NCBI GenBank assembly: GCA_937952155.1
Contig: CALFYH010000350.1
Coordinates: forward strand, 1-40,614
Length of the DNA stretch: 40,614 nucleotides
From: an uncultured Saprospiraceae bacterium
GTDB taxonomy: Bacteria > Bacteroidota > Bacteroidia > Chitinophagales > Saprospiraceae
Direction of reading: 5' to 3'
Part shown: one piece after another, positions 8,702-17,158 of the stretch
Numbering within the stretch: position 1 is the stretch's first letter
Layout: each line of letters opens with the position of its first letter
The notes under the pieces: generated by a model
Database searches by the model: none
What the model was told of the DNA's origin: nothing
What the model saw: the letters and a program-made list of their open reading frames with translations, nothing else
Made by a program: the position numbers and the translations under genes

Positions 8702-9262
8702 ATGTCTTTATTTAGAGTATTTGTATTTGCTGCAAGTATAGGATTGGTGTCATTTGATTTTAATCCCGAAATAGCAGCCAATGACTATATAGAATCATAC
8801 AAGGAGCTAGCAATAGTTGAAATGTACAGAACAGGCATTCCTGCAAGTATAACATTGGCGCAAGGTCTTCATGAATCGCACTACGGTACTAGTAAATTGG
8901 CTACGGAGGCAAATAATCATTTCGGTATAAAATGCAAAAGTTACTGGACTGGAAAAACTTACTTTCACAAAGATGATGATCTCAATAAAAGAGGCCAATT
9001 AATAGAATCATGTTTTAGGGCTTATGATTCAGATATAGACTCATATATAGATAGGTCAAATTTCTTAATGCAGACTGATAGGTATAGCGTCTTGTTTGAA
9101 TATGACAAAACAGACTATGTATCATGGGCTTATGGGCTAAAAAATTGTGGTTATGCTACAGATGACATGTATTCGGAGAAGCTAATTGAAAAAATAGAAA
9201 AATACAATTTAAGTGCCTATGATAATTCAGAAGATCCTTTCAGACAATTGATAAGACACTGA
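8702..9262 (+). CDS. Exported N-acetylglucosaminidase domain protein (GH73)
   Basis: 186 residues from the ATG at 8702. The frame is open to a TTG at 8660, but the extra 14 residues would put a charged tail in front of the hydrophobic signal-like stretch (SLFRVFVFAASIGLVSF) and a -7 element overlaps that codon, so the later start is preferred. The body is a GH73 (LytG/FlgJ-type) domain: catalytic-type Glu58 in LHESHYGTSKLA followed by the typical N-x-F-G-I-K block (NNHFGIKC) and a YDSDIDSYIDRS-like segment. Such enzymes cut the glycan backbone of peptidoglycan. It is a single-domain version with no LysM or SH3 cell-wall anchor. It follows the CBS-ligase gene by 119 bases. Confidence 0.88.
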   Translation: MSLFRVFVFAASIGLVSFDFNPEIAANDYIESYKELAIVEMYRTGIPASITLAQGLHESHYGTSKLATEANNHFGIKCKSYWTGKTYFHKDDDLNKRGQLIESCFRAYDSDIDSYIDRSNFLMQTDRYSVLFEYDKTDYVSWAYGLKNCGYATDDMYSEKLIEKIEKYNLSAYDNSEDPFRQLIRH

Positions 9263-9317
9263 TTTCAATCATTTTAATAAAATTTAGTTTTGAACATATT
9301 TGTTTGACATAAATTCT

Positions 9318-9325
9318 TACCTTCG
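9318..9325 (+). promoter_or_regulatory. -7 element upstream of pntAA
   Basis: TACCTTCG differs from TAnnTTTG at one position and is identical to the element before paaZ. TTTG motifs lie nearby (9289-9292 and 9299-9302), but none at the preferred 18-22 base spacing. Transcription would start about 9332, so the ATG at 9347 has a very short leader. Confidence 0.4.
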
Positions 9326-9346
9326 CCCTATAAATCATTGATTGGA

Positions 9347-10429
9347 ATGGTATTAGGAATTTTAAAAGAACAAAATTTTAATCGGGTTTCTATTGCACCT
9401 TCAGCTAGTAAAAAATTGGCTGCGATGGGCATTAAACCCGCTATAGAACATGGTGCCGGAGAGAAGTCCGGATTTGGTGACCATCTATATGTAGAAAATG
9501 GTTTTACAACCGCAAGTAGAGAAGATATTCTGACTAAATCGGATGTCGTTTTGAGTATCTCTCCTGTAGCTGATGCAGAACTGCATAAAATGAAAAAGGA
9601 TGCAATATATATTTCAATGTTTGCACCATATCAAAATGCAGAAGTAATAAACCATTTGGCATCATTTCCAGTGAATGTAATAAGTATGGATATGATCCCT
9701 CGTACTACATTGGCTCAATCTATGGATATATTATCTTCAATGGCATCACTTGCAGGTTATAAGGCTGTCTTAAAGGCTGCTGACCATTACAACAATATGT
9801 TTCCAATGATGATGACTGCTGCGGGTACTATACCACCAACCAAAGTCATGGTCCTGGGTGCTGGTGTAGCAGGATTGCAAGCAATTGCCACAGCAAAAAG
9901 ATTGGGTGCTGTAGTCGAAGCTTTTGATACCAGAGCTGCTGCCAAAGAAGAAGTAATGAGTCTTGGTGCTACATTTGTAGAAGTTGAAGGAGCTGCTGAT
10001 GATCGCGGTGCAGGTGGATATGCTGTACAGCAATCTGAAGAATATCTTGCAAGACAACGAGCACTTGTTCAAGAAAAGGCACTTAAGTCAAATATTGTAA
10101 TCGCTACCGCACAAGTCAGAGGCCGTAAAGCTCCACTCTTGATTACTGAAGATACCATAAACAATATGAAACCAGGATCTGTCATCGTAGATCTTGCAGC
10201 ATCTACTGGTGGCAACTGTGCATATACTGAAAACAATAAAACCATTGCTAAAAATGGCGTCATCATCATAGGAAATTCAGATCTTGCTGACGAGCTCAAT
10301 GGTGTGGCTAGTACTTTGTATTCTAATAATATTTTGAATTTCCTTCAGATCGTAGTAAAAGATGGTGTAGCATCACTTAATGAAGAAAACGAAATTATTA
10401 AATCTGCCCTCATCTCTAAAGCCAAGTAA
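9347..10429 (+). CDS. pntAA: NAD(P) transhydrogenase, soluble alpha-1 subunit (domain I)
   Basis: 360 residues from ATG 9347; a TTG three codons upstream (9338) is possible but the protein then starts MVLGILKE, the usual beginning of the family. The subunit binds NAD(H) and delivers hydride to the NADP-binding subunit. Visible features are the N-terminal half of the alanine-dehydrogenase/PntA fold, and the Rossmann segment KVMVLGAGVAGLQAIATAKR followed by EAFDTR, in which the acidic residue after the second strand favours NAD. The mobile-loop and domain I signature RGRKAPLLIT is present. It lacks the membrane helices found in the fused E. coli PntA, which here are on the next gene. Stop at 10429 and the next ATG at 10431 are one base apart. 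Confidence 0.93.
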   Translation: MVLGILKEQNFNRVSIAPSASKKLAAMGIKPAIEHGAGEKSGFGDHLYVENGFTTASREDILTKSDVVLSISPVADAELHKMKKDAIYISMFAPYQNAEVINHLASFPVNVISMDMIPRTTLAQSMDILSSMASLAGYKAVLKAADHYNNMFPMMMTAAGTIPPTKVMVLGAGVAGLQAIATAKRLGAVVEAFDTRAAAKEEVMSLGATFVEVEGAADDRGAGGYAVQQSEEYLARQRALVQEKALKSNIVIATAQVRGRKAPLLITEDTINNMKPGSVIVDLAASTGGNCAYTENNKTIAKNGVIIIGNSDLADELNGVASTLYSNNILNFLQIVVKDGVASLNEENEIIKSALISKAK

Positions 10430-10430
10430 A

Positions 10431-10745
10431 ATGGAGCAAATACTAAACCTTGTTACTGAAAATTTTAATTTTATTTTTCTACTTATTTTGATGATTATCC
10501 TTGGATTCGAAGTGATATCACGTGTACCTGCGGTCTTGCACACGCCATTGATGAGTGGAGCAAATGCAATTCATGGTGTGGTCATCATCGGTGCCATAAT
10601 CGTGATGGGTCAGGCAGAAAGTGATAATTATCTTGCGCTTATACTTGGATTTCTTGCGGTCATCCTTGGTACCCTGAATGTAGTCGGCGGATTTGTCGTG
10701 ACAGATCGTATGCTCGAAATGTTCAAGAAACGCAAGAAAAACTAA
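10431..10745 (+). CDS. pntAB: NAD(P) transhydrogenase, alpha-2 membrane subunit
   Basis: 104 residues, start at ATG 10431 directly after the pntAA stop; the frame is open further upstream but that part overlaps pntAA in another frame. Three hydrophobic helices are visible (about 13-30, 40-60 and 64-85), with SGANAIHGVVIIGA marking the conserved small subunit that corresponds to the C-terminal membrane part of E. coli PntA. It ends in a basic tail, KKRKKN. With PntB it forms the proton channel across the inner membrane. The three-subunit form is known from Rhodospirillum rubrum and many other bacteria. Confidence 0.92.
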   Translation: MEQILNLVTENFNFIFLLILMIILGFEVISRVPAVLHTPLMSGANAIHGVVIIGAIIVMGQAESDNYLALILGFLAVILGTLNVVGGFVVTDRMLEMFKKRKKN

Positions 10746-10785
10746 TCTTTCCCTTAAAACTGATATTGACACTCAATCAAAATAT

Positions 10786-12198
10786 ATGAACAGCGGACTT
10801 TTATCATTAAGTTATCTCATCGGAAGTGTTTCATTCATCATTGGATTGAAGATGCTTTCTCACCCTGATACTGCTAGAAAAGGCAATTTGTATGCTGCCA
10901 TAGGTATGACATTGGCCATATTAGCTACTATATTTTTATACACAAAAGATGGTGTAGGCTTGGGAAACCACCTTTGGATATTCGGCGGACTTATCATTGG
11001 ATCTATCGTAGGTACATTTGCAGCCAAAAAAGTACAGATGACAGCTATGCCTCAAATGGTAAGCTTATTCAACGGTATGGGTGGCGCTTGTGCAGCTATC
11101 ATTTCTATTGTAGAATTTAAACACCTTATTCACACAGGAGCAGATATTACTTCTGAGCCAGTAATGACGGCTACAATCCTTTTGGGATTAGTGATAGGTA
11201 CGGTATCATTTACAGGTAGTATGATTGCTTTTGGTAAACTTAATGGAAATATCAATGACAAAACTCTGCCTATGCAGCAAGTGGTCAATATAGGATTACT
11301 GATTTTGATTCTGGTGATGTTGGTTGGAATAGTTACTGGATTTATTTCTGGTGAGCCAATGTCGATGATGTACATATTATTGATTATTTCAGCTTTATAT
11401 GGTATTTTATTTGTAATGCCCATTGGCGGTGCAGATATGCCAGTGGTTATTTCTTTACTCAATTCATTCACAGGAGTAGCTGCGGCATTTGGTGGCTTTT
11501 TGTACGATAATTCCGTAATGCTTACTGGTGGAATTCTTGTAGGAAGTGCGGGTACAGTATTGACAGTTTTGATGTGTAAAGCGATGAACAGATCACTTAC
11601 AAACGTTATTGTAGGTTCTTTTGGAGGCAATAAAGCTGGTGCTGGTCCTGCTGGCGTGGCTGGAAACTATAAAGAAATTTCAGTCACTGATACCGCAGTA
11701 TTGATGATGTATTCCAAAAAAGTGATCATCGTACCAGGATATGGTCTTGCCGTAGCTCAAGCTCAACACACTTGTCACGAATTGGAAAAAGTATTGGATC
11801 AGAACGGTGTAGAAGTAAAGTATGCTATCCACCCAGTAGCTGGTCGTATGCCTGGACATATGAATGTGTTATTGGCTGAAGCGGATGTTTCTTATGACAA
11901 ACTTTTGGACATGGACGAGATCAATCCTGAGTTTGCACATACAGATGTAGTTTTGGTCCTTGGCGCCAATGATGTTGTAAACCCTGCTGCCAAAACAGAT
12001 CCAGCATCTCCTATATATGGCATGCCTATCTTGGATGTAGAAAATGCTTCTCACATTATAGTAAATAAGCGCAGTATGAAACCAGGATATGCTGGTATTG
12101 AGAATGGATTATTCTTCCAACCAAAGACATCCATGTTGTTTGGTGATGCGAAAGATGCCCTTACCAAACTCGTTGCTGAGATCAAGAGTATGGCTTAA
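10786..12198 (+). CDS. pntB: NAD(P) transhydrogenase, beta subunit
   Basis: 470 residues, normal for PntB. The first ~270 residues contain eight or nine membrane helices (domain II) with conserved stretches such as FNGMGGACAA and IGGADMPVVISLLNSFTG. The last ~180 residues are the cytosolic NADP-binding domain III: VIIVPGYGLAVAQAQH, YAIHPVAGRMPGHMNVLLAEA, and DVVLVLGANDVVNPAA. Together with pntAA and pntAB it couples proton entry to reduction of NADP by NADH. The gap to pntAB is 40 bases and the three genes are surely one operon. The downstream TPR gene converges on it with an 18-base gap and no clear terminator. Confidence 0.95.
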   Translation: MNSGLLSLSYLIGSVSFIIGLKMLSHPDTARKGNLYAAIGMTLAILATIFLYTKDGVGLGNHLWIFGGLIIGSIVGTFAAKKVQMTAMPQMVSLFNGMGGACAAIISIVEFKHLIHTGADITSEPVMTATILLGLVIGTVSFTGSMIAFGKLNGNINDKTLPMQQVVNIGLLILILVMLVGIVTGFISGEPMSMMYILLIISALYGILFVMPIGGADMPVVISLLNSFTGVAAAFGGFLYDNSVMLTGGILVGSAGTVLTVLMCKAMNRSLTNVIVGSFGGNKAGAGPAGVAGNYKEISVTDTAVLMMYSKKVIIVPGYGLAVAQAQHTCHELEKVLDQNGVEVKYAIHPVAGRMPGHMNVLLAEADVSYDKLLDMDEINPEFAHTDVVLVLGANDVVNPAAKTDPASPIYGMPILDVENASHIIVNKRSMKPGYAGIENGLFFQPKTSMLFGDAKDALTKLVAEIKSMA

Positions 12199-12216
12199 TC
12201 TAAAAAAATTTTGAAT

Positions 12217-13689
12217 TTAATAGCCGATTCTGTTTAAGCCTGATTTTGCTTTTTGGTGAAGACTTGCACTATAGCCTTCAGGATACAAGCTTAGGCATTT
12301 TTCAAAGTATTGCCTTGCTTTTGCGAATTTCTTTTGCTCTTCATAGATAAGACCAGCGTAAAGTGATGCACTGCAAGCATAATACTTGTCAGGATCACCT
12401 TTGACGATGGCCATTTCATAATATTCCAAGGCATCTTTGTAGTTTTTTAAGGCATCCGTTACTCGTCCAAGTCTGTAATAATATTCACCATCATTAATAT
12501 CATGTGTAAATGTCTTACTATGCAGAATCAGGAGATTTTGTGCTTTTGTATAATACCCACCATCGTACAATAAACGAGATTTCAATAGGATTTCATTGGG
12601 AATTGCCGTAACTTTTGCTTCTTTTAGGGCTTGAATGTCTTCATCTATCAAAGCTTTGCCATAATTGATACAATTTGTCATGTACTTTTTATAAGAAACT
12701 TTGTCATTATGAATAACGAGTCGGCACCAAGCTAGTTTTTGCCAGGCTTCTTTTATATAATGCTGACCTTTGAAGTGATTGAGAAATTTCATGATGTGTA
12801 TGCCAGCATCTTTATCCAATTTGTACAACTTATACTTGCCGTACATAAAATCCAAATAATAAAATGGCAGATATTCTTTTCCTTTAGGTCGTTCGTCTAG
12901 GATCTTGAGAGCCAGATCATTTCTTCCAGTTTTGTGAGCCATTGTTGACTTTAGAAAGGCAATCAGGATGTTTTCTTTATGGTTTAATTTGTAAGTATCG
13001 TATAGCTTGAAAGCTTCTTCTTTCTTATTATTGGAATAAAATAATATATAACTGTAAATGGCAATAATCTCATTTTTGAAGATGCTTCCATCTGCATTTG
13101 CTCTGGTGACCAAAGCACTTATCTCTTTAGTACCCAAGGCCACAGAACCTTTGATGCCCATAAAAGTGCGAATCCACGAAGGTACGCTTTCCGCCAAGGC
13201 GTGAATAATGCTCAGGCTTTTGTTATTTTCGATAAAATTTGGAAACGCCTTTTTATTTTCTTCCAATAGTTTGTAAGCTTGATATACATCTTTAGCAGCA
13301 CTTATTTTTTCGTCAAATTTTAATTTTATAGTGGCCCATTGGAGGATGATTTCGGCTTGGCAAAACAGATAGTAAGGCGATTCGGGATTGGATGCTTTGA
13401 TTTTCTTAAGTCTGATATCTTTATTTTTCAACAGTTTGTTGTAGAGTACTTCATCTTCCTGAATAAAAAGCGTAAAAAAATCTACGTAATTTTCTATGTA
13501 GTAAACCATAGCATTGTTGGGATTGGTCTTTTTTAAATGATCGATTTTTTGTAGCCCGGAAGCCATCTTAAGCTCTGAAATATCTTTGTACGCTTGCTCA
13601 ACGTCATTGTTCATTATAAGCCTGTATTGACATTGTATATCATGACAGGCCAAAAACGTAAAAATAATTCCAAAAAAGACTTTGCTCAT
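12217..13689 (-). CDS. Exported tetratricopeptide repeat protein
   Basis: 490 residues. The N-terminus MSKVFFGIIFTFLACHDIQC looks like a signal peptide; FLAC could be a lipobox at Cys15 but the signal would be short. The rest is all-helical. TPR-type helical pairs are clearest in the C-terminal 130 residues, with EYYYRLGRVTDALKNYKDAL and YAGLIYEEQKKFAKARQYFE fitting the consensus alternation of small and aromatic residues. The N-terminal half (around residues 45-190) recalls the TTC39/Iml2-like helical region, a tentative link. No enzymatic motif is seen; a scaffold role in the envelope is the usual reading. A strong terminator of the upstream operon lies 11 bases before its start, leaving little room for a private promoter. 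Confidence 0.75.
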   Translation of the reverse strand: MSKVFFGIIFTFLACHDIQCQYRLIMNNDVEQAYKDISELKMASGLQKIDHLKKTNPNNAMVYYIENYVDFFTLFIQEDEVLYNKLLKNKDIRLKKIKASNPESPYYLFCQAEIILQWATIKLKFDEKISAAKDVYQAYKLLEENKKAFPNFIENNKSLSIIHALAESVPSWIRTFMGIKGSVALGTKEISALVTRANADGSIFKNEIIAIYSYILFYSNNKKEEAFKLYDTYKLNHKENILIAFLKSTMAHKTGRNDLALKILDERPKGKEYLPFYYLDFMYGKYKLYKLDKDAGIHIMKFLNHFKGQHYIKEAWQKLAWCRLVIHNDKVSYKKYMTNCINYGKALIDEDIQALKEAKVTAIPNEILLKSRLLYDGGYYTKAQNLLILHSKTFTHDINDGEYYYRLGRVTDALKNYKDALEYYEMAIVKGDPDKYYACSASLYAGLIYEEQKKFAKARQYFEKCLSLYPEGYSASLHQKAKSGLNRIGY

Positions 13690-13699
13690 CTATTTAAAT

Positions 13700-13736
13700 A
13701 AAACAGTCCCAAATGAATTTTCACCGGGACTGTTTT
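13700..13736 (-). terminator. Rho-independent terminator after the Nif3/zinc-ribbon operon
   Basis: An 11-bp perfect inverted repeat, AAAACAGTCCC (13700-13710) and GGGACTGTTTT (13726-13736), with a 15-base loop. Read on the minus strand the hairpin is followed by the T-rich TTTTATTTAAA. It lies between the stop of the zinc-ribbon gene and the start of the TPR gene. Confidence 0.85.
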
Positions 13737-13761
13737 TGTATGTTATATTTTTATATTCAGT

Positions 13762-14514
13762 TTATATCTCCTCAGATGTCAAGATGGACTCATCGATCAA
13801 TACACGACCACAGTGTTCACAAGCAATGATTTTTTTCATCACGCCTATTTCTATTTGTAATTGTGGTGGTATTCTATTGAAGCATCCGCCACATGCGCCT
13901 CTTGCTACTGTCACTACAGCCAGACCATTACGGTAAGTCTTACGGATCTTGTCATAAGATAGCAAAAGTCTATCTTCGATATCTTTTCTGGCTTTATCAG
14001 ATTCTTTGACAAGTTTCGTTTCTTCTTTTTCGGTCTTTTCTATAATTTTCTGCAATTCCACTTTTTTGGATTCAACATCCTTGGTACGTTGATTAAGTTT
14101 AGCAGAGATTCCATCTAGTGACTCCGACTTTGTTTCTCTAGCGGCATTTGCCTCTCTTATTTTCTTTTGAGAAAGTTGAATTTCTAGCCTTTGGAGCTCG
14201 ATTTCTTTTGTCAATGCGTCAAACTCACGATTGTTTTTGACGTTGTCCAATTGTTTTTCGTACTTTACGATAAGACCTTCAGACTCCTTAATGTTATTAT
14301 TATGTCTTCCTATTTCGTGATCTATTTCTGCTACAGAAGACTCCAATTTTTTAAGTCTGGTCTTAAGTCCGGTTATTTCATCTTCTAGGTCGCTTACCTC
14401 CATAGGCAATTCACCTTTAAGGATTGCTATTTCGCCCATTTTTGAGTCTATCTGCTGTAGGGCGTATAATGCCTTTAATTTTTCTGCTATGCTTTGTTCT
14501 TTAACCGCTGCCAT
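13762..14514 (-). CDS. Coiled-coil protein with C-terminal C4 zinc ribbon
   Basis: 250 residues. Residues about 10-185 form a long charged coiled coil (for example LEDEITGLKTRLKKLESSV), followed by a C4 zinc ribbon with Cys208, Cys211, Cys232 and Cys235 (CGGC and CEHC). This is the CT398/HP0958-like family, which is conserved across many bacteria and of uncertain function; members have been linked to flagellar or RNA-related chaperoning, but Bacteroidota carry it without flagella. It starts 5 bases after the stop of the Nif3 gene, an arrangement that is common in this phylum and suggests a functional link. Confidence 0.88.
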   Translation of the reverse strand: MAAVKEQSIAEKLKALYALQQIDSKMGEIAILKGELPMEVSDLEDEITGLKTRLKKLESSVAEIDHEIGRHNNNIKESEGLIVKYEKQLDNVKNNREFDALTKEIELQRLEIQLSQKKIREANAARETKSESLDGISAKLNQRTKDVESKKVELQKIIEKTEKEETKLVKESDKARKDIEDRLLLSYDKIRKTYRNGLAVVTVARGACGGCFNRIPPQLQIEIGVMKKIIACEHCGRVLIDESILTSEEI

Positions 14515-14519
14515 AGGTA

Positions 14520-15326
14520 TTAGTAAAAATATTTTATTGGATTAGTAACAATTTTTGTGTAATGGGTTGCAAAGGTACTAAAATTATTCATTATCAAGTC
14601 ATAAAGTAGATCAATTGTATATTTTTCACTTTCAAAATGGCCAATATCTGCTATGATTATTGTTCGATCAGCATCAAAATACTCATGATATTTAAAATCC
14701 GATGTTACAAAGATATCTGCATTGGATATTTTGGCTTGTTTTAATAGGAAACTTCCTGATCCACCACATACTGCAACTTTATGAATTTCATCCTTGCAAA
14801 TAGCCGTGTGTTTTACAACTCGCAGGTCCATTTGTGTTTTCAGATGGTGTAGAAATTGGTCTGTTTTCATGGGTGCAGGCAAGTAACCTAACATTCCAGC
14901 ACCGACTGGCATGTCATTGTGTTTTATGTCTGCTAATGGTGATAAGATTTCAGTATTTATTAAGCCAATTTTATTAGAAATCATCGCATTTACACCATTT
15001 TGATAGACATTATCCAGATTGGTATGAATGGCAAATATGGCTATATCATGCTTTATCGCCTTGATGACGGTACGTTCTACATAGTTGGAACCATTGAATC
15101 GTTTTAGTCCTCTGAAGACAATAGGATGATGTGCTATGACGACATTACAATTCAATGAAATGGCCTCATCTATGACTTCTTCTATAGCATCAAGACAGAC
15201 AAGTACACCAGATATTTCCATATCTCGATGTCCAGTGATTAGACCTGCATTGTCATAATCTTCCTGCAAATGATCAGGCGCTATAGTATGTAAAAAACTA
15301 AGGAGATTACTGAGTTTCATATTCAA
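14520..15326 (-). CDS. Nif3-like dinuclear metal centre protein
   Basis: 268 residues. The family forms hexameric rings with a two-metal site; the biochemical role is unsettled (a GTP cyclohydrolase-like activity has been proposed for relatives). Metal-ligand motifs are visible: VIAHHPIVF near residue 65, IHTNLDN near 100, and IGHFESE near 225. Bacteroidota members often carry a ~100-residue PII-like insertion in the middle; here LSPLADIKHN runs straight on to GMLGYLPAPM, so it is the short form like E. coli YbgI. The alternative start at residue 3 (second ATG) cannot be excluded. It is 51 bases downstream of queG and directly upstream of the zinc-ribbon gene. Confidence 0.9.
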   Translation of the reverse strand: MNMKLSNLLSFLHTIAPDHLQEDYDNAGLITGHRDMEISGVLVCLDAIEEVIDEAISLNCNVVIAHHPIVFRGLKRFNGSNYVERTVIKAIKHDIAIFAIHTNLDNVYQNGVNAMISNKIGLINTEILSPLADIKHNDMPVGAGMLGYLPAPMKTDQFLHHLKTQMDLRVVKHTAICKDEIHKVAVCGGSGSFLLKQAKISNADIFVTSDFKYHEYFDADRTIIIADIGHFESEKYTIDLLYDLIMNNFSTFATHYTKIVTNPIKYFY

Positions 15327-15377
15327 TTTATAACAATAATTAAGCCATAAAGGTTATAATCTATGGTAATGCTGCAT

Positions 15378-16307
15378 TCAATTTGGATCTAAAAAAATTA
15401 TATTACGTTTTAATCCAGCAAACTTTGTTCTTTTTACAGCGCTTCCTTCAAATAATTTGTCAAAAACCGGCTCAGTCATATCTTGCCAAGCTTCTTTGGT
15501 CATTGTAAGAAGTTCTGAATTTGGTAAAAATTCAGGTTCATCATGTTCAGCTGAAAATCTATTCCACGGACAAACTTGCTGGCATATATCGCAGCCGAAA
15601 ATCCAATTTTCCATTTTTTTTTGGAATTCGACAGGTATTTCATTTTTTAGTTCGATCGTCAGATATGAAATACACTTGCTACCATCCAATAGGTAGCCAT
15701 TTGGGCTGATTGCATCCGTTGGACAAGCATCGATACATCTAGTACAAGTACCACAGTAATCTGAAATGGGTGCATCATATTGAAGTTCCAAATCCAAAAT
15801 TATTTCACAAAGGAAAAAATAGGAGCCTTTTTTTGGGTTGATCAACAATGTGTTTTTTCCTACCCAACCCAATCCACTTCTCTTTGCCCAATCTCTTTCT
15901 AGTACAGGCGCTGAGTCCACAAATACCCGAGCTGCCACATCGCAAAAATGTTGTTTGATTTCAGCAAGGAGTTTTTCAAGCTTTTTGCGAACGACTTTAT
16001 GGTAGTCTTTCCCGTATGCATACATTGATATTTTAGGTGCATTGTCATCTAAAGGTTTTTCTTCATGGAAGTAATTATATGCCAATGAGATTACACTTTT
16101 GGCTCCAGGTACTAGCAATGTTGGATCCGTGCGTTTATCAAAGTGATTGGCCATATAAGACATTTCGCCATGATAATGTTGATTAAGCCAATGCTCGAGT
16201 CTGTGCGCTTCATCGTCCATTCTCTCTGCTTTGGCGATACCACACAACAAGAATCCGAGTTCTTTTGCCTTGGACTTAATCAAAAAGGATCGATCCGATA
16301 AATGCAT
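15378..16307 (-). CDS. queG: Epoxyqueuosine reductase
   Basis: 309 residues, the short form without the C-terminal HEAT-like extension of E. coli QueG (379). The enzyme performs the last step of queuosine synthesis in tRNA using cobalamin and two [4Fe-4S] clusters. Cluster ligands are visible: C185, C188, C191 and C195 (CGTCTRCIDACP) and C239, C242 and C246 (CDICQQVCP), with C212 as the likely eighth. The conserved Asp131 block VDSAPVLERDWAKRSGLGW matches the substrate/cobalamin region with the proposed proton donor. Its B12 dependence fits the nearby meaB. It has its own -7 element although marC lies upstream on the same strand. Confidence 0.94.
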   Translation of the reverse strand: MHLSDRSFLIKSKAKELGFLLCGIAKAERMDDEAHRLEHWLNQHYHGEMSYMANHFDKRTDPTLLVPGAKSVISLAYNYFHEEKPLDDNAPKISMYAYGKDYHKVVRKKLEKLLAEIKQHFCDVAARVFVDSAPVLERDWAKRSGLGWVGKNTLLINPKKGSYFFLCEIILDLELQYDAPISDYCGTCTRCIDACPTDAISPNGYLLDGSKCISYLTIELKNEIPVEFQKKMENWIFGCDICQQVCPWNRFSAEHDEPEFLPNSELLTMTKEAWQDMTEPVFDKLFEGSAVKRTKFAGLKRNIIFLDPN

Positions 16308-16327
16308 ATTTTAAATGAGTTCTCGCT

Positions 16328-16335
16328 CAAAGATA
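16328..16335 (-). promoter_or_regulatory. -7 element upstream of queG
   Basis: Minus-strand TATCTTTG is an exact TAnnTTTG match, about 21 bases upstream of the queG ATG. A TTTG lies at 16364-16361, at a rather long 25-base spacing, inside the 14-bp palindrome GGTTTTGCAAAACC (16354-16367) at the end of marC. Confidence 0.5.
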
Positions 16336-16346
16336 CGAACGATAAA

Positions 16347-16952
16347 CTACACTGGTTTTGCAAAACCCAACTTATTTTGTGGAGTAATGACTAAGTGGAA
16401 GTTTTCTTTAAAAAGCTTGATAGCTATAGCCAATAAAATAATACCAAATACTTTGCGCAAAATGGCAGCACCAGCATCTCCTAATTTCTCCTTGATATAA
16501 TCTGAAAAATGTAAAACGGCAAAGACTACAATGATATTTAGGAAAATAGCAGCGAGAATGTCCACATTTTCGTACTTGGACTTAAGTGATATCAAGGTAG
16601 TCATCGTACCTGCTCCAGCTATCAGTGGAAATGCTATAGGAACAACAGTACCAACAGAAGTACCAGCACTTTCTTTGAAAAATCGAACACCTAGGATCAT
16701 TTCCAATCCTAAAAAGAAAATGATGATTGCACCAGCTACTGCAAAAGACTGGACATCGAGTCCGAATAACTTGAGTATTCCTTCACCACCATAAAGAAAA
16801 GCTATCATCAACCCTAATGAAACCAAAGCCGCCTTCATAGAATCTACTTCAACTCCTTTTTTCTTAAGGTCAATAATCACAGGAATATTTCCAACAATAT
16901 CAATGACGGAAAAAAGGATAAGGGCAATACTGAGAATGTTAGAAACACTCAT
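16347..16952 (-). CDS. MarC family integral membrane protein
   Basis: 201 residues with six hydrophobic helices and no soluble domain. The N-terminal FSVIDIVGNIPVIIDL and central FPLIAGAGTMTTLISLKSKY are the repeated signature halves of the MarC/YhgN family. Despite the name, the family has no demonstrated role in antibiotic resistance and its transport substrate is unknown. It lies on the minus strand, 39 bases before queG, and is divergent from meaB across a 206-base gap. The function of the whole gene cannot be narrowed further from sequence. Confidence 0.88.
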   Translation of the reverse strand: MSVSNILSIALILFSVIDIVGNIPVIIDLKKKGVEVDSMKAALVSLGLMIAFLYGGEGILKLFGLDVQSFAVAGAIIIFFLGLEMILGVRFFKESAGTSVGTVVPIAFPLIAGAGTMTTLISLKSKYENVDILAAIFLNIIVVFAVLHFSDYIKEKLGDAGAAILRKVFGIILLAIAIKLFKENFHLVITPQNKLGFAKPV

Positions 16953-17132
16953 AACAAATTTTATTCTTTAAAGACTATCAGTAAAGACGTAAAAACGAAT
17001 AAAATGTTGTGAGTATTTAGTTTTATTAATAATTATTTACAATTAATTTACAAAACTATGACGATTCCTTACAATATTAATATTTGTTTTATACCAAATT
17101 AAGGTCCATTTTATTAATATCTCAATTTTGAA

Positions 17133-17140
17133 TATCTTTG
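17133..17140 (+). promoter_or_regulatory. -7 element upstream of meaB (decides the start)
   Basis: TATCTTTG is an exact TAnnTTTG match. It contains the TTG at 17138 that opens the longest frame, so that codon would not be in the transcript; transcription near 17147 supports the ATG at 17159. No clear -33 element. Confidence 0.55.
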
Positions 17141-17158
17141 CAAAGTACAATTTTTAAA

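Noticed and set aside
9347..12198. Transhydrogenase alpha subunit split in two genes, possibly a frameshift
   Set aside because: The three-subunit form is a well-known natural arrangement; the split point is at the domain boundary and each gene has its own start and stop.
15378..16307. queG looks truncated compared with E. coli
   Set aside because: All cluster cysteines and the catalytic Asp are present; a short form without the C-terminal helical domain is typical of this phylum.
16354..16367. Perfect 14-bp palindrome GGTTTTGCAAAACC near the queG promoter
   Set aside because: It lies inside the last codons of marC and is explained by coding sequence (the Ala-Lys-Pro-Val end) plus chance; no second copy upstream of other genes was noticed.
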